Shown here: positions 36,534 to 45,593 of the stretch, in pieces
How the letters are laid out: the number at the start of each line of letters is the position of its first letter
How positions within the stretch are numbered: the stretch's first letter is position 1
Source of the DNA: Mycobacterium sp. IS-1496
Lineage (GTDB): Bacteria > Actinomycetota > Actinomycetes > Mycobacteriales > Mycobacteriaceae
Assembly (NCBI RefSeq): GCF_001499995.1
Contig: NZ_LQIU01000012.1
Location: 62,001-126,000 of the forward strand
Direction of reading: 5' to 3'
Length of the DNA: 64,000 nt
Translations under genes and position numbers: made by a program
Notes under the pieces: model-generated
Databases searched by the model: none
What the model saw: only the letters and a program-made list of their open reading frames with translations
Told to the model about the DNA's origin: nothing

Positions 36534-36624
36534 CCCACGCGTCGGCCCGCCACCCGCGACAGCAGATGGCGGGCCGGTTGGCGGAAGCGGTCGCCGGCGG
36601 GCCGGCACCGGCGATACTGACCCG

Positions 36625-37011
36625 GTGTCTGACCGCAATGTGCTCGGCGGCCCGCTGCAGGAATGCGGCACCGATCCGCTGACCGGCTTCTACCGCGACG
36701 GCTGTTGTTCGACCGGACCCGAAGACCTCGGCGCGCACACGATCTGCGCCGTCGCCACCGCGGAGTTCCTCGACCACCAGCGCTCGATCGGCAACGACCT
36801 GTCGACCCCGCGGCCCGAATACCGGTTCCCCGGGCTGAACCCCGGCGACCGCTGGTGCGTCACGGCCGCCAACTGGCTGCGCGCGCACCACGACGGGTGC
36901 GCCGCGCCGGTGGTGTTGGCCGCCACCCACGAACGGACCCTGGACGTGGTGCCGATCGACGCGCTGCGCCGGCACGCGGTCGACGTCCCCGACGACCCGG
37001 GCGGTCTCTGA
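36625..37011 (+). CDS. DUF2237-family protein
   Basis: 128-residue protein: NVLGGPLQECGTDPLTGFYRDGCC at the N-terminus and NPGDRWCVTA later are the DUF2237 signatures with conserved cysteines that may bind metal or form disulfides. The function is unknown. GTG at 36625. Its TGA and the TGA of the convergent gene together form the palindrome TGATCA (37009-37014). Confidence 0.84.
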   Translation: MSDRNVLGGPLQECGTDPLTGFYRDGCCSTGPEDLGAHTICAVATAEFLDHQRSIGNDLSTPRPEYRFPGLNPGDRWCVTAANWLRAHHDGCAAPVVLAATHERTLDVVPIDALRRHAVDVPDDPGGL

Positions 37012-37374
37012 TCAGTAGTAGAACGCGGTGAAGTCGGGTTCCCAGCCGTCCTGACACGTCAGGACCAGCCCGTCGGGGGACTGCGCGACACCGGTGCTGC
37101 CGTCACACGGGGCGCCGATGGTCCGCACGCCCACCAGCGGTGGCTGCGGAACCCAGGCCCGCTGCGCATTGCACAGGTAGTTGTTGCCCGACGCGTCGAG
37201 CCCGAACAGGTAGCGACTGCCACCCGAGACGCAGGCGTCGCTCGGATCGATGTTGCGGTCCACGTACGGCACGCAGTCCACGCTGTTGCAGGGGATCGCC
37301 GCGGCCGGCGAGGCCGTGACGAGGGGCGCGGCGAGCACACCGCCGGCCACGGCCAGGACAGCCACCAGTTTCAT
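37012..37374 (-). CDS. Small secreted Cys-rich protein
   Basis: 120 residues with a signal peptide (MKLVAVLAV, cut near AAA-IPC) and six to seven cysteines in the mature part (e.g. IPCNSVDCVPY, YLCNAQRAW, LTCQDGWEPDF), so it is probably exported and disulfide-bonded. No family is recognised. ATG at 37374. It lies 18 bp downstream of the penicillin-binding lipoprotein stop region on the same strand, upstream in sequence, but reads as a separate transcript or last gene of that unit. Confidence 0.7.
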   Translation of the reverse strand: MKLVAVLAVAGGVLAAPLVTASPAAAIPCNSVDCVPYVDRNIDPSDACVSGGSRYLFGLDASGNNYLCNAQRAWVPQPPLVGVRTIGAPCDGSTGVAQSPDGLVLTCQDGWEPDFTAFYY

Positions 37375-37392
37375 GGGCTCAGCTTGCCCGAT

Positions 37393-39144
37393 TCAGCCCG
37401 CCGGCCGCAGGAAGTTGCCCGAGACCGTGATCGCCGGCGCCGACGAATCCCCGCCGACCACCAACGTCGCGAACGCGATGTCACCGGCGATCCCCGCGAA
37501 CCACCCGTGTGAGTGGGTGTTGTCGCCGAACTCCGCGGTGCCGGTCTTGCCGCCGAGGTCGGCGATGTCGGACAGCTCGCTCGCGGTGCCCTCGGTGACC
37601 GTCGCGCGCATCATCGTCCGCAATGCGTCCACCACGTCGGCGGGCAGCGGTTCGGGCTGCGTGTCGGCCGTCGTCTTCTCGCCGAGGACGAGCGTGGGGG
37701 TGATCGTCGAGCCGTGCGCGAGGCTGGCCTCGGCGACCGCGAGACCGAACGGGCTGACCGTGACCGTGCCCTGGCCGATCCCGTTCTCCACCCGCTGGGC
37801 GGCGGTGTCCGCGGCCGGCACCCGCCCGGTCACCGTGGTCAGGCCCGGGATCACGTAGTCGACGCCGATCCCGAACGCGCGCGCCGTGGTGGACAGCGCA
37901 TCGGCGGGCAACCGGTCGGCGAGCGCGGCCATCGAGGTGTTGCAGGACCGGGCGAACGCGGTGGTCAGCGGCACCGTGCCGAGATCGAACTCATCGTCGT
38001 TGGGGATCGTGCGGTTCTCGATCGTGAGCCGGCCCGGACACTCCACCGGCGTCTGAGGGGTCGCCAGGCCGGCCTCGAGGGCGGCGGCGGTGGTGATCGT
38101 CTTGAACGTCGACCCGGGCGGATACAGCCCGTTGAACGCGATGGCTCCCTGCGCGTCGGCCGCCTCGTTCTGCGCGGCCGCGAGAATGCCACCGTCCGAT
38201 GGCGAGATCGCGACGAGCATCGTGGGCCGCGGCTCGGCGGCGACGGCGGCCTGGGCCAGCAGCTGCAGCCGCATGTCCAGCGAGGTGCGGACGGGGTCGG
38301 TCGGTGCGGGCGGGGTGGCGGTCAACCGTTGCGCCGCGGCGCCCTCGCCGTCGACCAGGTACACCGACCAGCCGGCGGTCCGGGTGATGCGGTCGTGCCA
38401 CACCTTCGGCAGGTCGGCCATCGCCGGGGAGGACAGCGCCCGGTCCGCGGTCAGCAGGTCGCCCTGCTCGACGATCGCCACACCGGGCACGGCGCGCAGT
38501 TGCTCGGCGATCGGCGTGAGATCGGCTTCCCGCAACCGGATCACGGTGACCACCTGGTCGTCGTTGCCGTCGAACTGTGCCCGGATGGAATCGGGTGTGA
38601 CGGTCGGTTCGATCGGGGCGAGCAGCGCTGCGAGCGCGGGAGCCGAATCCCGATGAGCGCGGTCCAGATCGACCAGCCCGACGGTCTGCCACGTCATCAG
38701 CGGCTGACCGGTGCGGTCCAGCACCGGTGTCTGCAACTCGCTGTCCTCGCTGTACTGAAACGCCATGCCGGGCTTGAGATCCGGGTGCAGCAGCGCGGGC
38801 GACCAGTCCAGCCGCCACTCGTCACCGCTGCGCTCGGCGGTGCCGGTCGCCTGGTAACCGAACTCGCGGCCGGGGGCCAGCGTCCACCGATAGCTCAGCG
38901 TCTCGGTCGCCTCCTCACCGGCGGCCTGCACGCGCACGGTGGCGTCGGCGCCCAGTCCCGCGAACATCGCGGCCATGACCGGTTCCGCGGCGGCCGGGTC
39001 GTCGGTCTGCTGGGCGGCCGCCTTCGCGTCGCGTCGGCCGAGGGCGTCGGCGAAGGCGCGGAACGGGTCCGCGGGGCTGGGCGACGAGCAGGCCGTGAGG
39101 GTGAGGACGAGTGCGCACACCAGCGCGAGGACGAGTCGCTTCAC
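37393..39144 (-). CDS. Penicillin-binding lipoprotein (class B, Rv2864c-like)
   Basis: 583-residue class B transpeptidase-like lipoprotein. The lipobox LTLTAC (Cys about 19) replaces the usual TM anchor. Domains: NTF2-like MecA_N (about 28-140), dimerisation (about 145-270) and transpeptidase (about 300-583) with SxxK in GSTFKT, SxN in SCNTS and KTG in GGKTGT. It would cross-link peptidoglycan. GTG at 39144; divergent from the dehydratase operon, with 91 bp between. Length is close to Rv2864c, from memory. Confidence 0.88.
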   Translation of the reverse strand: MKRLVLALVCALVLTLTACSSPSPADPFRAFADALGRRDAKAAAQQTDDPAAAEPVMAAMFAGLGADATVRVQAAGEEATETLSYRWTLAPGREFGYQATGTAERSGDEWRLDWSPALLHPDLKPGMAFQYSEDSELQTPVLDRTGQPLMTWQTVGLVDLDRAHRDSAPALAALLAPIEPTVTPDSIRAQFDGNDDQVVTVIRLREADLTPIAEQLRAVPGVAIVEQGDLLTADRALSSPAMADLPKVWHDRITRTAGWSVYLVDGEGAAAQRLTATPPAPTDPVRTSLDMRLQLLAQAAVAAEPRPTMLVAISPSDGGILAAAQNEAADAQGAIAFNGLYPPGSTFKTITTAAALEAGLATPQTPVECPGRLTIENRTIPNDDEFDLGTVPLTTAFARSCNTSMAALADRLPADALSTTARAFGIGVDYVIPGLTTVTGRVPAADTAAQRVENGIGQGTVTVSPFGLAVAEASLAHGSTITPTLVLGEKTTADTQPEPLPADVVDALRTMMRATVTEGTASELSDIADLGGKTGTAEFGDNTHSHGWFAGIAGDIAFATLVVGGDSSAPAITVSGNFLRPAG

Positions 39145-39235
39145 GACCCCATCGTGACAGTCCGCGAAAAGGGCCAGAAACGCCGACCAGTAATGGGCGT
39201 CGCGTGTCGCGCGCCGAGGCGGCAGGATCGTCGCT

Positions 39236-41488
39236 GTGACGGAAATCAACGACCTCGCCCAGGGTCGGATGCGGATCCTCGACGCCAAAGCGGTCAACCT
39301 CGACGGATTCAGCGTCACCGACCCGGTGCTGGGCCTGGTCGCCATGCGCAGCCCACACGACCCCGAACCGTCGCTGGTGGTGCGTGACGGCCGCGTTCTC
39401 GAACTCGACGGCAGGCAGGCCGCGGACTTCGACGTGATCGACGAGTTCATCGCCCGCTACGGCATCGACCTCGCGGTCGCCGAGGAGGCGATGGCGCTCG
39501 ACGATGCGGTGCTGGCCCGCATGGCGGTCGACGTCAACGTGCCGCGTGCCGAGGTGGTGCGCCTCGTCGGCGGGATCACGCCCGCCAAACTCGCCCGCGT
39601 CATGGCGGTCATGACTCCGGTCGAGATGCAGATGGCGATGCACAAGATGCGGGTCCGGCGCACCCCGAGCAACCAGGCGCACGTCACCAACCAGCTCGAC
39701 GATCCGCTGCTGATCGCCGCCGATGCGGCCAGCGCGGTGGCCTACGGGTTCCGCGAGGTGGAGACGACGGTGCCGGTACTCGGTGACGCCCCGTCGAATG
39801 CCGTTGCGCTGCTGATCGGTTCGCAGGTCGGCGTCGCGGGGGCGATGGCGCAGTGCTCGATCGAGGAGGCGCTCGAACTGCGGCTCGGCCTGCGCGGGTT
39901 GACCAGTTACGCCGAGACGATCTCCATTTACGGCACCGAGCAGGTGTTCGTCGACGGTGACGACACCCCGTTCTCCAAGGCGATCCTCACCTCCGCCTAC
40001 GCGTCGCGCGGGCTCAAGATGCGGGTGACCAGCGGCGGCGGCGCCGAGGTGCTGATGGGTGCGGCCGAGAAGTGTTCGATCCTCTACCTCGAATCCCGGT
40101 GCGTGTCGCTGGCGCGGGCGCTGGGGTCCCAGGGGGTGCAGAACGGCGGGATCGACGGTGTCGGCGTGGTGGCGTCGGTGCCCGAGGGCATGAAGGAACT
40201 GCTCGCCGAGAACCTGATGGTCATGATGCGCGACCTCGAGTCGTGTGCGGGCAACGACAACCTGATCAGCGAATCCGACATCCGCCGCAGCGCGCACACA
40301 CTGCCGGTGCTGCTGGCCGGCGCCGATTTCATCTTCTCGGGATTCGGTTCGATCCCGCGCTACGACAATGCCTTCGCGCTGTCGAACTTCAACGCCGACG
40401 ACATGGACGACTTCCTGGTGCTGCAGCGGGACTGGGGCGCCGACGGCGGTCTGCGCACCGTGTCGCCGGAACACCTGGCGCGTGTGCGCCGCCGCGCCGC
40501 CGAGGCGGTGCAGGCCGTGTACCGCGACCTCGGGCTGGCCGATTTCGACGACGACCGCATCGACGCGGTCGTGGTCGCCAACGACTCCCGCGACCTGCCC
40601 GCCGGTGATCCGAAGGCCGTGGCGGAGGCGGCCACCGCCGTCGAGGCCCGCCAACTCACCGTGTTCGACGTCGTCGCTGCGTTGCACCGCACCGGGTACA
40701 CGCCGGAGGCCGAGGCGATCATGCGGCTGACCCGGGAACGCCTGCGCGGTGACCAGTTGCAGACCTCGGCGATCTTCGACGAGGAGTTCCGGGTGCTGTC
40801 CAAGATCACCGACCCGAACGACTACGCCGGGCCCGGCACCGGATACACGCTCAGCGAGGATCGTCGCGCGGAGATCGACGGTATCCGCCAGGCCCGCACC
40901 GCCGCCGAGCTCACCGCCGACCAGGCCGAGCACCAGGGCCACCTCGTGTTCTCCGACGTCGAACCGGCCCGTCAGGGCAGCGATCCGCGGGAGGTCTGCA
41001 TCGGCCTGTCCCCGGCGCTGGGACGGTCGGTGTGGCTGACGCTGTGCGGTCTGACGGTCGGCGAGGTGCTCCGTCAGCTCTCCGCCGGTCTCGAGGAGGA
41101 GGGCTGTGTGCCGCGCCTGGTCCGGATCCGGTCGACCATCGACGTCGGGCTGATCGGGCTGACCGCCGCCCGCCTGTCCGGATCCGGTATCGGAATCGGG
41201 TTGCAGGGCAAGGGAACCGCGCTGATCCACCGACGCGACCTGGCACCGCTGGCCAATCTCGAGCTGTTCAGCGTCGCCCCGCTGCTGACCGCGAAGATGT
41301 ACCGGGAACTGGGCCGCAACGCCGCCCGGCACGCCAAGGGGATGGCGCCGCTGCCGATCCTCGCCGGCGGCACCGACGAATCCATCTCCGCCCGCTACCA
41401 CGCCCGCGCCGTGGCGTTGGTGGCGCTGGAACGCCAGGCCTGCGAACCGGGGCAGGTGCCGATCACCGTGGAGGCCGAACGCGTATGA
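39236..41488 (+). CDS. B12-dependent diol/glycerol dehydratase, fused large and medium subunits
   Basis: 750-residue adenosylcobalamin enzyme that dehydrates 1,2-propanediol or glycerol to the aldehyde. Residues 1 to about 555 are the large (PduC/DhaB1) subunit TIM barrel, with QAHVTNQLDDP, TSGGGAEVLMG, CAGNDNLISESD and GFGSIPRYDN. Residues from about 565 are a medium (PduD/DhaB2) subunit beginning EHQGHLVFSDVE, which binds the cobalamin tail. In enterics these are separate genes. GTG at 39236; stop overlaps the small-subunit ATG. No shell proteins, cobalamin riboswitch or aldehyde dehydrogenase are nearby. Confidence 0.9.
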   Translation: MTEINDLAQGRMRILDAKAVNLDGFSVTDPVLGLVAMRSPHDPEPSLVVRDGRVLELDGRQAADFDVIDEFIARYGIDLAVAEEAMALDDAVLARMAVDVNVPRAEVVRLVGGITPAKLARVMAVMTPVEMQMAMHKMRVRRTPSNQAHVTNQLDDPLLIAADAASAVAYGFREVETTVPVLGDAPSNAVALLIGSQVGVAGAMAQCSIEEALELRLGLRGLTSYAETISIYGTEQVFVDGDDTPFSKAILTSAYASRGLKMRVTSGGGAEVLMGAAEKCSILYLESRCVSLARALGSQGVQNGGIDGVGVVASVPEGMKELLAENLMVMMRDLESCAGNDNLISESDIRRSAHTLPVLLAGADFIFSGFGSIPRYDNAFALSNFNADDMDDFLVLQRDWGADGGLRTVSPEHLARVRRRAAEAVQAVYRDLGLADFDDDRIDAVVVANDSRDLPAGDPKAVAEAATAVEARQLTVFDVVAALHRTGYTPEAEAIMRLTRERLRGDQLQTSAIFDEEFRVLSKITDPNDYAGPGTGYTLSEDRRAEIDGIRQARTAAELTADQAEHQGHLVFSDVEPARQGSDPREVCIGLSPALGRSVWLTLCGLTVGEVLRQLSAGLEEEGCVPRLVRIRSTIDVGLIGLTAARLSGSGIGIGLQGKGTALIHRRDLAPLANLELFSVAPLLTAKMYRELGRNAARHAKGMAPLPILAGGTDESISARYHARAVALVALERQACEPGQVPITVEAERV

Positions 41489-41817
41489 CCGACAGATTCA
41501 CGGTGGAAGCCGCCGTCGACGGCAAGCTGACGTTGTCCGATCTGCGGATGGACCCCACCACGCTCGCGTACCAGGCGGTCGTCGCGGAGGAGAACGGCAA
41601 TCCGCAACTGGCCGAGAACTTCCTGCGCGCAGCCGAACTCGCGGTCATCGACGACGAGGCGGTGATGGGTCTCTACGAGGCGCTGCGCCCCTACCGGTCG
41701 ACGGCGGCCGAACTCGAGGCGCTGCGCGTCTCGCTGGACAACCGCGGGGCATCGCGGTGCGCCGAACTCGTGCGCCAGGCCGCCGACGTCTACGCCAGGC
41801 GAGGTCTGTTGCGGTGA
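41485..41817 (+). CDS. Diol/glycerol dehydratase small subunit
   Basis: 110-residue helical subunit (PduE/DhaB3-like). LADNFLRAAEL-type sequence here is LAENFLRAAELAVI, with LRPYRSTAAELEAL before the C-terminal helix; both are family hallmarks. Shorter than the enteric 140-173 aa subunits because the N-terminal localisation tail, which targets Pdu enzymes to microcompartments, is reduced. ATG overlaps the upstream stop (ATGA); its stop overlaps the reactivase GTG. Confidence 0.86.
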   Translation: MTDRFTVEAAVDGKLTLSDLRMDPTTLAYQAVVAEENGNPQLAENFLRAAELAVIDDEAVMGLYEALRPYRSTAAELEALRVSLDNRGASRCAELVRQAADVYARRGLLR

Positions 41818-43547
41818 GCGGGCATTCGGTCGTGGTGGCCGGATGCGACGTCGGCAACCACACCACCGAGATCGTGCTCGCCCGCGTCGGCGCGGGCGTG
41901 GTGGAGCCCCTGACCCACGGGCAGGCGCCGACCCGCGGGCGCAAGGGTTCGGCGGAGTCCCTGGAGGGGGCCGCGGCGTTACTGCACCGCCTGGAGGTCG
42001 ACGCCCGGGTGCGCGTCGACGAGGTGGTGCTCGCGGCGATCCGGCCGGTGGACACCGCGACCGCGCCGCTCCCGCCCGCGGTGTCCCCGCGCGCGCCGGT
42101 GCGCAGCCTGCGCCGGCCGGACGCCAGCACGCCCGCGGGCACGGGCCACGGCGTCGGCGCCCACGTGCCGCTGGCCGATCTGTCCGGACCGGTGCATCCC
42201 GGCCCGGTGATCGTGTCGGTCTCGGCGGCAACGGATTTCGAGGTCGCCGCGCAGGCGGTCAGCGACGGGGTGGCGCGGGGCTGGGACATCGTCGGTGTGC
42301 TGGTCGCCCAGGACGATGCGGTGCTCATCCGCAACCGCATCCCGATCGACGTCCCGGTGGTGGACGAAGTCGACCTCGACGGGCTGCGCCGGGGTGCACT
42401 CGTGGCGGTCGAGGTGGTCGCCGAGGGCCGGGCGTACCGCGCGCTGGCCGATCCGATCGCGCTGTCGGCGGCGCTGCACCTCGGCCATGACCGCCTGTTC
42501 GACGTCGCCGAGTTCACCCGCGAACTGGCCGACGCCCCGGCGATCGCCGTCACCGCACGCACCGAACCACCGGCTCCACCGGCGGTCGACGACGACTACG
42601 TCGACTGCCGCACCGGCGGCGAGATCGTCCGGTACGTCCCTGCGGCGGCGCACGCCGTCCTGCGTCTGGAACCGCCGGGCAGCGCGGTCGAGGTCCGGTT
42701 GCGCGCGGTGCCGGCCGCCGAGCACGGCATCGCGGTCGACGACGCGTTCTTCACCGACCTCGCGGCGATCGACAACGGCGCATGGTTGCGCCGCGGCGTG
42801 GCCGACGCGCGCGGCACCGTCGTCGCGCTGCTCTCCGCCGAGCCGGTGACCGACGCGGCCGCAACGCTTTCCGCGCTGACCGGCCGCCCCGCGAGCACCA
42901 TGGCCGGCGAACCCGCGGCGGCCGCACGTGGCGCGCACACCACGCCGGGACTGCCGCCTGCAGCGGTGGTGTGCGACATCGGCGGCGGCACAGTGGATCT
43001 GATCGGGCAGGGTCGCACGGTCACCGCGGCCGGCGCCGGCGAGACGATCACCACGGCGGTGGCCCGGGTGCTCGGCATCCCGCGCGCGCTGGCCGAGCGG
43101 GTCAAACGGACACCGGCGCTGCGGGTGGAGGGTCCGCACGTCGCCCATGAGGAGGACGGCCGCCGGGTGTTCCTCGACAGCCCGGCGCCCGCCGACGCGA
43201 TCGGCAGGTTGTGCACGCGGGGCAGCGCGGGTCTGGTGCCGTTCTCGCACCGGTTGGCCGCCGAGGAGTGGCGCAGCCTGCGGTTGGCGATCAAACAGGA
43301 GACCGTCGCGGCGAACATCGCACGGTGTCTGGCCACGTTCGACGAACCGCCGCGCGCGCTGGTACTCGCCGGCGGCGGCGCACTCGACGACGAACTGCTG
43401 CGCACGGTGGGGGAGTCGCTACGGCCGGCGCGGGTGGTGGTGGGCCGGGCCGACATCGACGGGGTGCACGGTCCGCGGTTCGCGGTGGCCTCCGGTCTGG
43501 TGCACCTCTATGCCGAGGAGCGGGCGCAAGCCGTTCCTCGCGGGTGA
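41814..43547 (+). CDS. Diol dehydratase reactivase large subunit (DdrA/PduG type)
   Basis: 577-residue ATPase of the actin/Hsp70 fold that swaps damaged cobalamin out of the dehydratase. N-terminal AGCDVGNHTTEIVLA is the phosphate-1 loop and VCDIGGGTVDLIG the phosphate-2 loop. Its usual small partner (DdrB/PduH) is not in the operon and no candidate is seen nearby. GTG at 41814 overlaps the small-subunit stop. It completes a three-gene operon. Confidence 0.88.
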   Translation: MSGHSVVVAGCDVGNHTTEIVLARVGAGVVEPLTHGQAPTRGRKGSAESLEGAAALLHRLEVDARVRVDEVVLAAIRPVDTATAPLPPAVSPRAPVRSLRRPDASTPAGTGHGVGAHVPLADLSGPVHPGPVIVSVSAATDFEVAAQAVSDGVARGWDIVGVLVAQDDAVLIRNRIPIDVPVVDEVDLDGLRRGALVAVEVVAEGRAYRALADPIALSAALHLGHDRLFDVAEFTRELADAPAIAVTARTEPPAPPAVDDDYVDCRTGGEIVRYVPAAAHAVLRLEPPGSAVEVRLRAVPAAEHGIAVDDAFFTDLAAIDNGAWLRRGVADARGTVVALLSAEPVTDAAATLSALTGRPASTMAGEPAAAARGAHTTPGLPPAAVVCDIGGGTVDLIGQGRTVTAAGAGETITTAVARVLGIPRALAERVKRTPALRVEGPHVAHEEDGRRVFLDSPAPADAIGRLCTRGSAGLVPFSHRLAAEEWRSLRLAIKQETVAANIARCLATFDEPPRALVLAGGGALDDELLRTVGESLRPARVVVGRADIDGVHGPRFAVASGLVHLYAEERAQAVPRG

Positions 43548-43550
43548 GGC

Positions 43551-44816
43551 TCAGGCGGCGTCGGCCGGGGTGTCCTGGGCCTCGCGGTCGGTGTCCTGGT
43601 CGGGCGCCTCATCGGCGGGTTCGGTCTTCGCCGAACCGTCGTCACGCGGCCCGGAATCCCGGTCCCCGACCGATTCGTCGTCGTCGTTCGTGCGCTGCAC
43701 GGCTTCGGCGTCGTCCCGGAGGTCGTCGGCGACCTGCTTCTGCTTCTTCTTCGCCACCCGGGTGTTGACGGCGGGCGCGGACGGCAGGGCGTCGACGAAG
43801 TTCTGCGCGCCGTCGCGCAGCGCGTCGGGCAGCGCGGATGCGGTCTCGACGATCCGGTCGGGCGGGGTGATCACGGAGAACCGCGTCGGCTGGTCGGCGT
43901 CCTGGTAGTCGGCCTTCTCGTCCACCCCGACGGTGCGGTAGTCGCGGTCGGTGTAGCCCATGTCGACGAGCAGGCGCAGCGTGGGTTCGACGGCGCCGAC
44001 GAACGGTTCGACCACCGCCGTGGTCCCGGTGGCCGCCGCCAGATCGCGGATCGGCCGCAGCAGGGGAAGGTGTTCGGCGCGGATGAGGACGTAGGTGTCG
44101 GTGCCGCCCGCGTCGCTGGTCACCACCATCACCGACTGCGGGGCGGATTCCAGGTCGACGTTGTCGGGTCCCTGGTCGCCGTGGACGTAGATCAGGCCCG
44201 CGACGGCGTTGGCCAGCGACAGCGGGTTCGCATACGCGGGGAAATCGCCGATGAGGTCGTACTCGAGCGTCACGAACGTCTCGTCGTACGGCGACGGCGC
44301 CGCCGCGCCGGTGCTGGTGAACCCGGGGAGCCGCAGGCCGGGGAACCGGGAGTAGACGCCCCCGTTGGGAACGAACGGCGCGGCGATGAACAGGAAGGTG
44401 ATGCCGTCGACGTCCGGGGCGCCGTCGGCGACCAGGGCGCGCTTGTACCGCTCGGCGACCAGGGAGCCCTCCGAGTAGCCGACGATCAGCACGGAGCCGT
44501 CGGCCGCGTCCACCGCATCGTCGAGCGGTTCCTGCCCGGCGGCGACGCTCGGATCCACCGGCAGCTGGGCCGGATACCGCACGCCGACGAACGGCTGCCC
44601 CGGCGCCACCAGCGCGCCCTCGAACTTGTTCGGGATCCGGTCGCTGGTCGGATTCCGCCAGCCGCCGACGCCGATCACCGTGTCGGCGGTGGGAATCGTG
44701 GCGGCGGTCGCGTTGGTGGCGTGACCCAGAGCCAACGCGGTGGAGATCGCGGCGGTGGCGCCGGCGACGAAGACGGGGGCCGCAGCGGAACGCCGCGTCC
44801 TGCGATGTTTGGCCAA
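43551..44816 (-). CDS. PE-PPE-domain secreted serine hydrolase
   Basis: 421-residue protein with an N-terminal signal/TM region (about 15-40) and a PE-PPE (PF08237) alpha/beta hydrolase domain (about 42-290). The nucleophile elbow is GYSEGS (Ser about 115), with a YEAD-like DLIGDFPAY region and DAGGTDTYVLIRAEHLPLL near the acid and base. The C-terminal about 100 residues are disordered and Asp/Glu/Arg-rich. No PE or PPE N-terminus is present. The start is TTG at 44816. Lipase or acyltransferase activity is likely; the substrate is not known. Confidence 0.8.
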   Translation of the reverse strand: MAKHRRTRRSAAAPVFVAGATAAISTALALGHATNATAATIPTADTVIGVGGWRNPTSDRIPNKFEGALVAPGQPFVGVRYPAQLPVDPSVAAGQEPLDDAVDAADGSVLIVGYSEGSLVAERYKRALVADGAPDVDGITFLFIAAPFVPNGGVYSRFPGLRLPGFTSTGAAAPSPYDETFVTLEYDLIGDFPAYANPLSLANAVAGLIYVHGDQGPDNVDLESAPQSVMVVTSDAGGTDTYVLIRAEHLPLLRPIRDLAAATGTTAVVEPFVGAVEPTLRLLVDMGYTDRDYRTVGVDEKADYQDADQPTRFSVITPPDRIVETASALPDALRDGAQNFVDALPSAPAVNTRVAKKKQKQVADDLRDDAEAVQRTNDDDESVGDRDSGPRDDGSAKTEPADEAPDQDTDREAQDTPADAA

Positions 44817-44916
44817 GACCGTGCTTTCTGGGAAGGGTGGCGGAGAAGTCGCCGACCTCGAAGGCTACCGCACAGCAAATCGACCCGCGCACCGAAACCG
44901 TTACCGCAGCAACGAA

Positions 44917-44947
44917 GACGGCGGCCGCCCGCAGGGCAGCCGCCGTC
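44917..44947 (-). terminator. Hairpin after lpqH
   Basis: Perfect nine-base arms GACGGCGGC (44917-44925) and GCCGCCGTC (44939-44947) with a 13-base loop, 19 bp past the lpqH stop on the minus strand. Confidence 0.6.
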
Positions 44948-44965
44948 ACCGTGCAGATGCAACGA

Positions 44966-45463
44966 CTACGGGCAGGTGACCTCGATCTCGAAGGGTTTGG
45001 TCACCGGCTGCAGCGGGTTGGCCATGTCGACGCCGGTGGCGTTGCCCTTGATGTTGTAGGTCTTGTCGTCCTTCTCCACCTCGGCGTTGCCCTGGCCGGT
45101 GCCCTGCTGGAAGCCGAGCGTGACGCCGTTGAAGTTGCCGAGGCCGACCGACTGCACCGCCGGCGGATCGGCCTCGGTGACCACCGCACCGATCCCGGTG
45201 GTGGCCTGACCGATCGCGATGTTGAGGTTGCCGCCCATGGAGGTGCAGGCGACGGTGCCCTGGATGTTCTGTTCCTGTCCGTCGATCACGACCTTCGCGC
45301 CGCCGGGGGCCGAGGTGGCCTCCGCCGAGGCGCTGGCCGTGGCGGTGTCGCCCGACTCCGCGGATGTCGTGGACTCGGAGGAACCGCTGTCCGAGGAACA
45401 GCCCGCCAGCCCCGCGATCACGATCGCCGCGCCGCCCACGCTCACCAGGAACCCACGTTTCAC
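44966..45463 (-). CDS. lpqH: 19-kDa lipoprotein antigen LpqH homologue
   Basis: 165-residue lipoprotein. Lipobox GLAGCSS, then a Ser/Thr/Ala-rich stretch that is a likely site of O-glycosylation (about 25-50), then the conserved body: [33 protein letters not shown] and ATGVDMANP. Closely resembles the M. tuberculosis 19-kDa antigen (Rv3763), a surface TLR2 ligand. GTG at 45463 has AAGGAGATCGATT upstream. It lies about 18 kb from the alkylsulfatase, which is next door in M. tuberculosis. Confidence 0.9.
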   Translation of the reverse strand: MKRGFLVSVGGAAIVIAGLAGCSSDSGSSESTTSAESGDTATASASAEATSAPGGAKVVIDGQEQNIQGTVACTSMGGNLNIAIGQATTGIGAVVTEADPPAVQSVGLGNFNGVTLGFQQGTGQGNAEVEKDDKTYNIKGNATGVDMANPLQPVTKPFEIEVTCP

Positions 45464-45593
45464 AATCGATCTCCTTCAGTCTTCGCGGCCCGTCCTCAGT
45501 GGCGGAGCCGTCCCGAGCAGTATCGGTGCGCTCAGCGCCGCCGATCATGATATTCGGGAAAATCCGCTTGCGGACGCGAGTAGGTTCGCCGTC

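Noticed and set aside
39145..39235. Possible adenosylcobalamin riboswitch before the dehydratase
   Set aside because: Only 91 bp are available and no B12-box-like sequence or suitable fold is visible.
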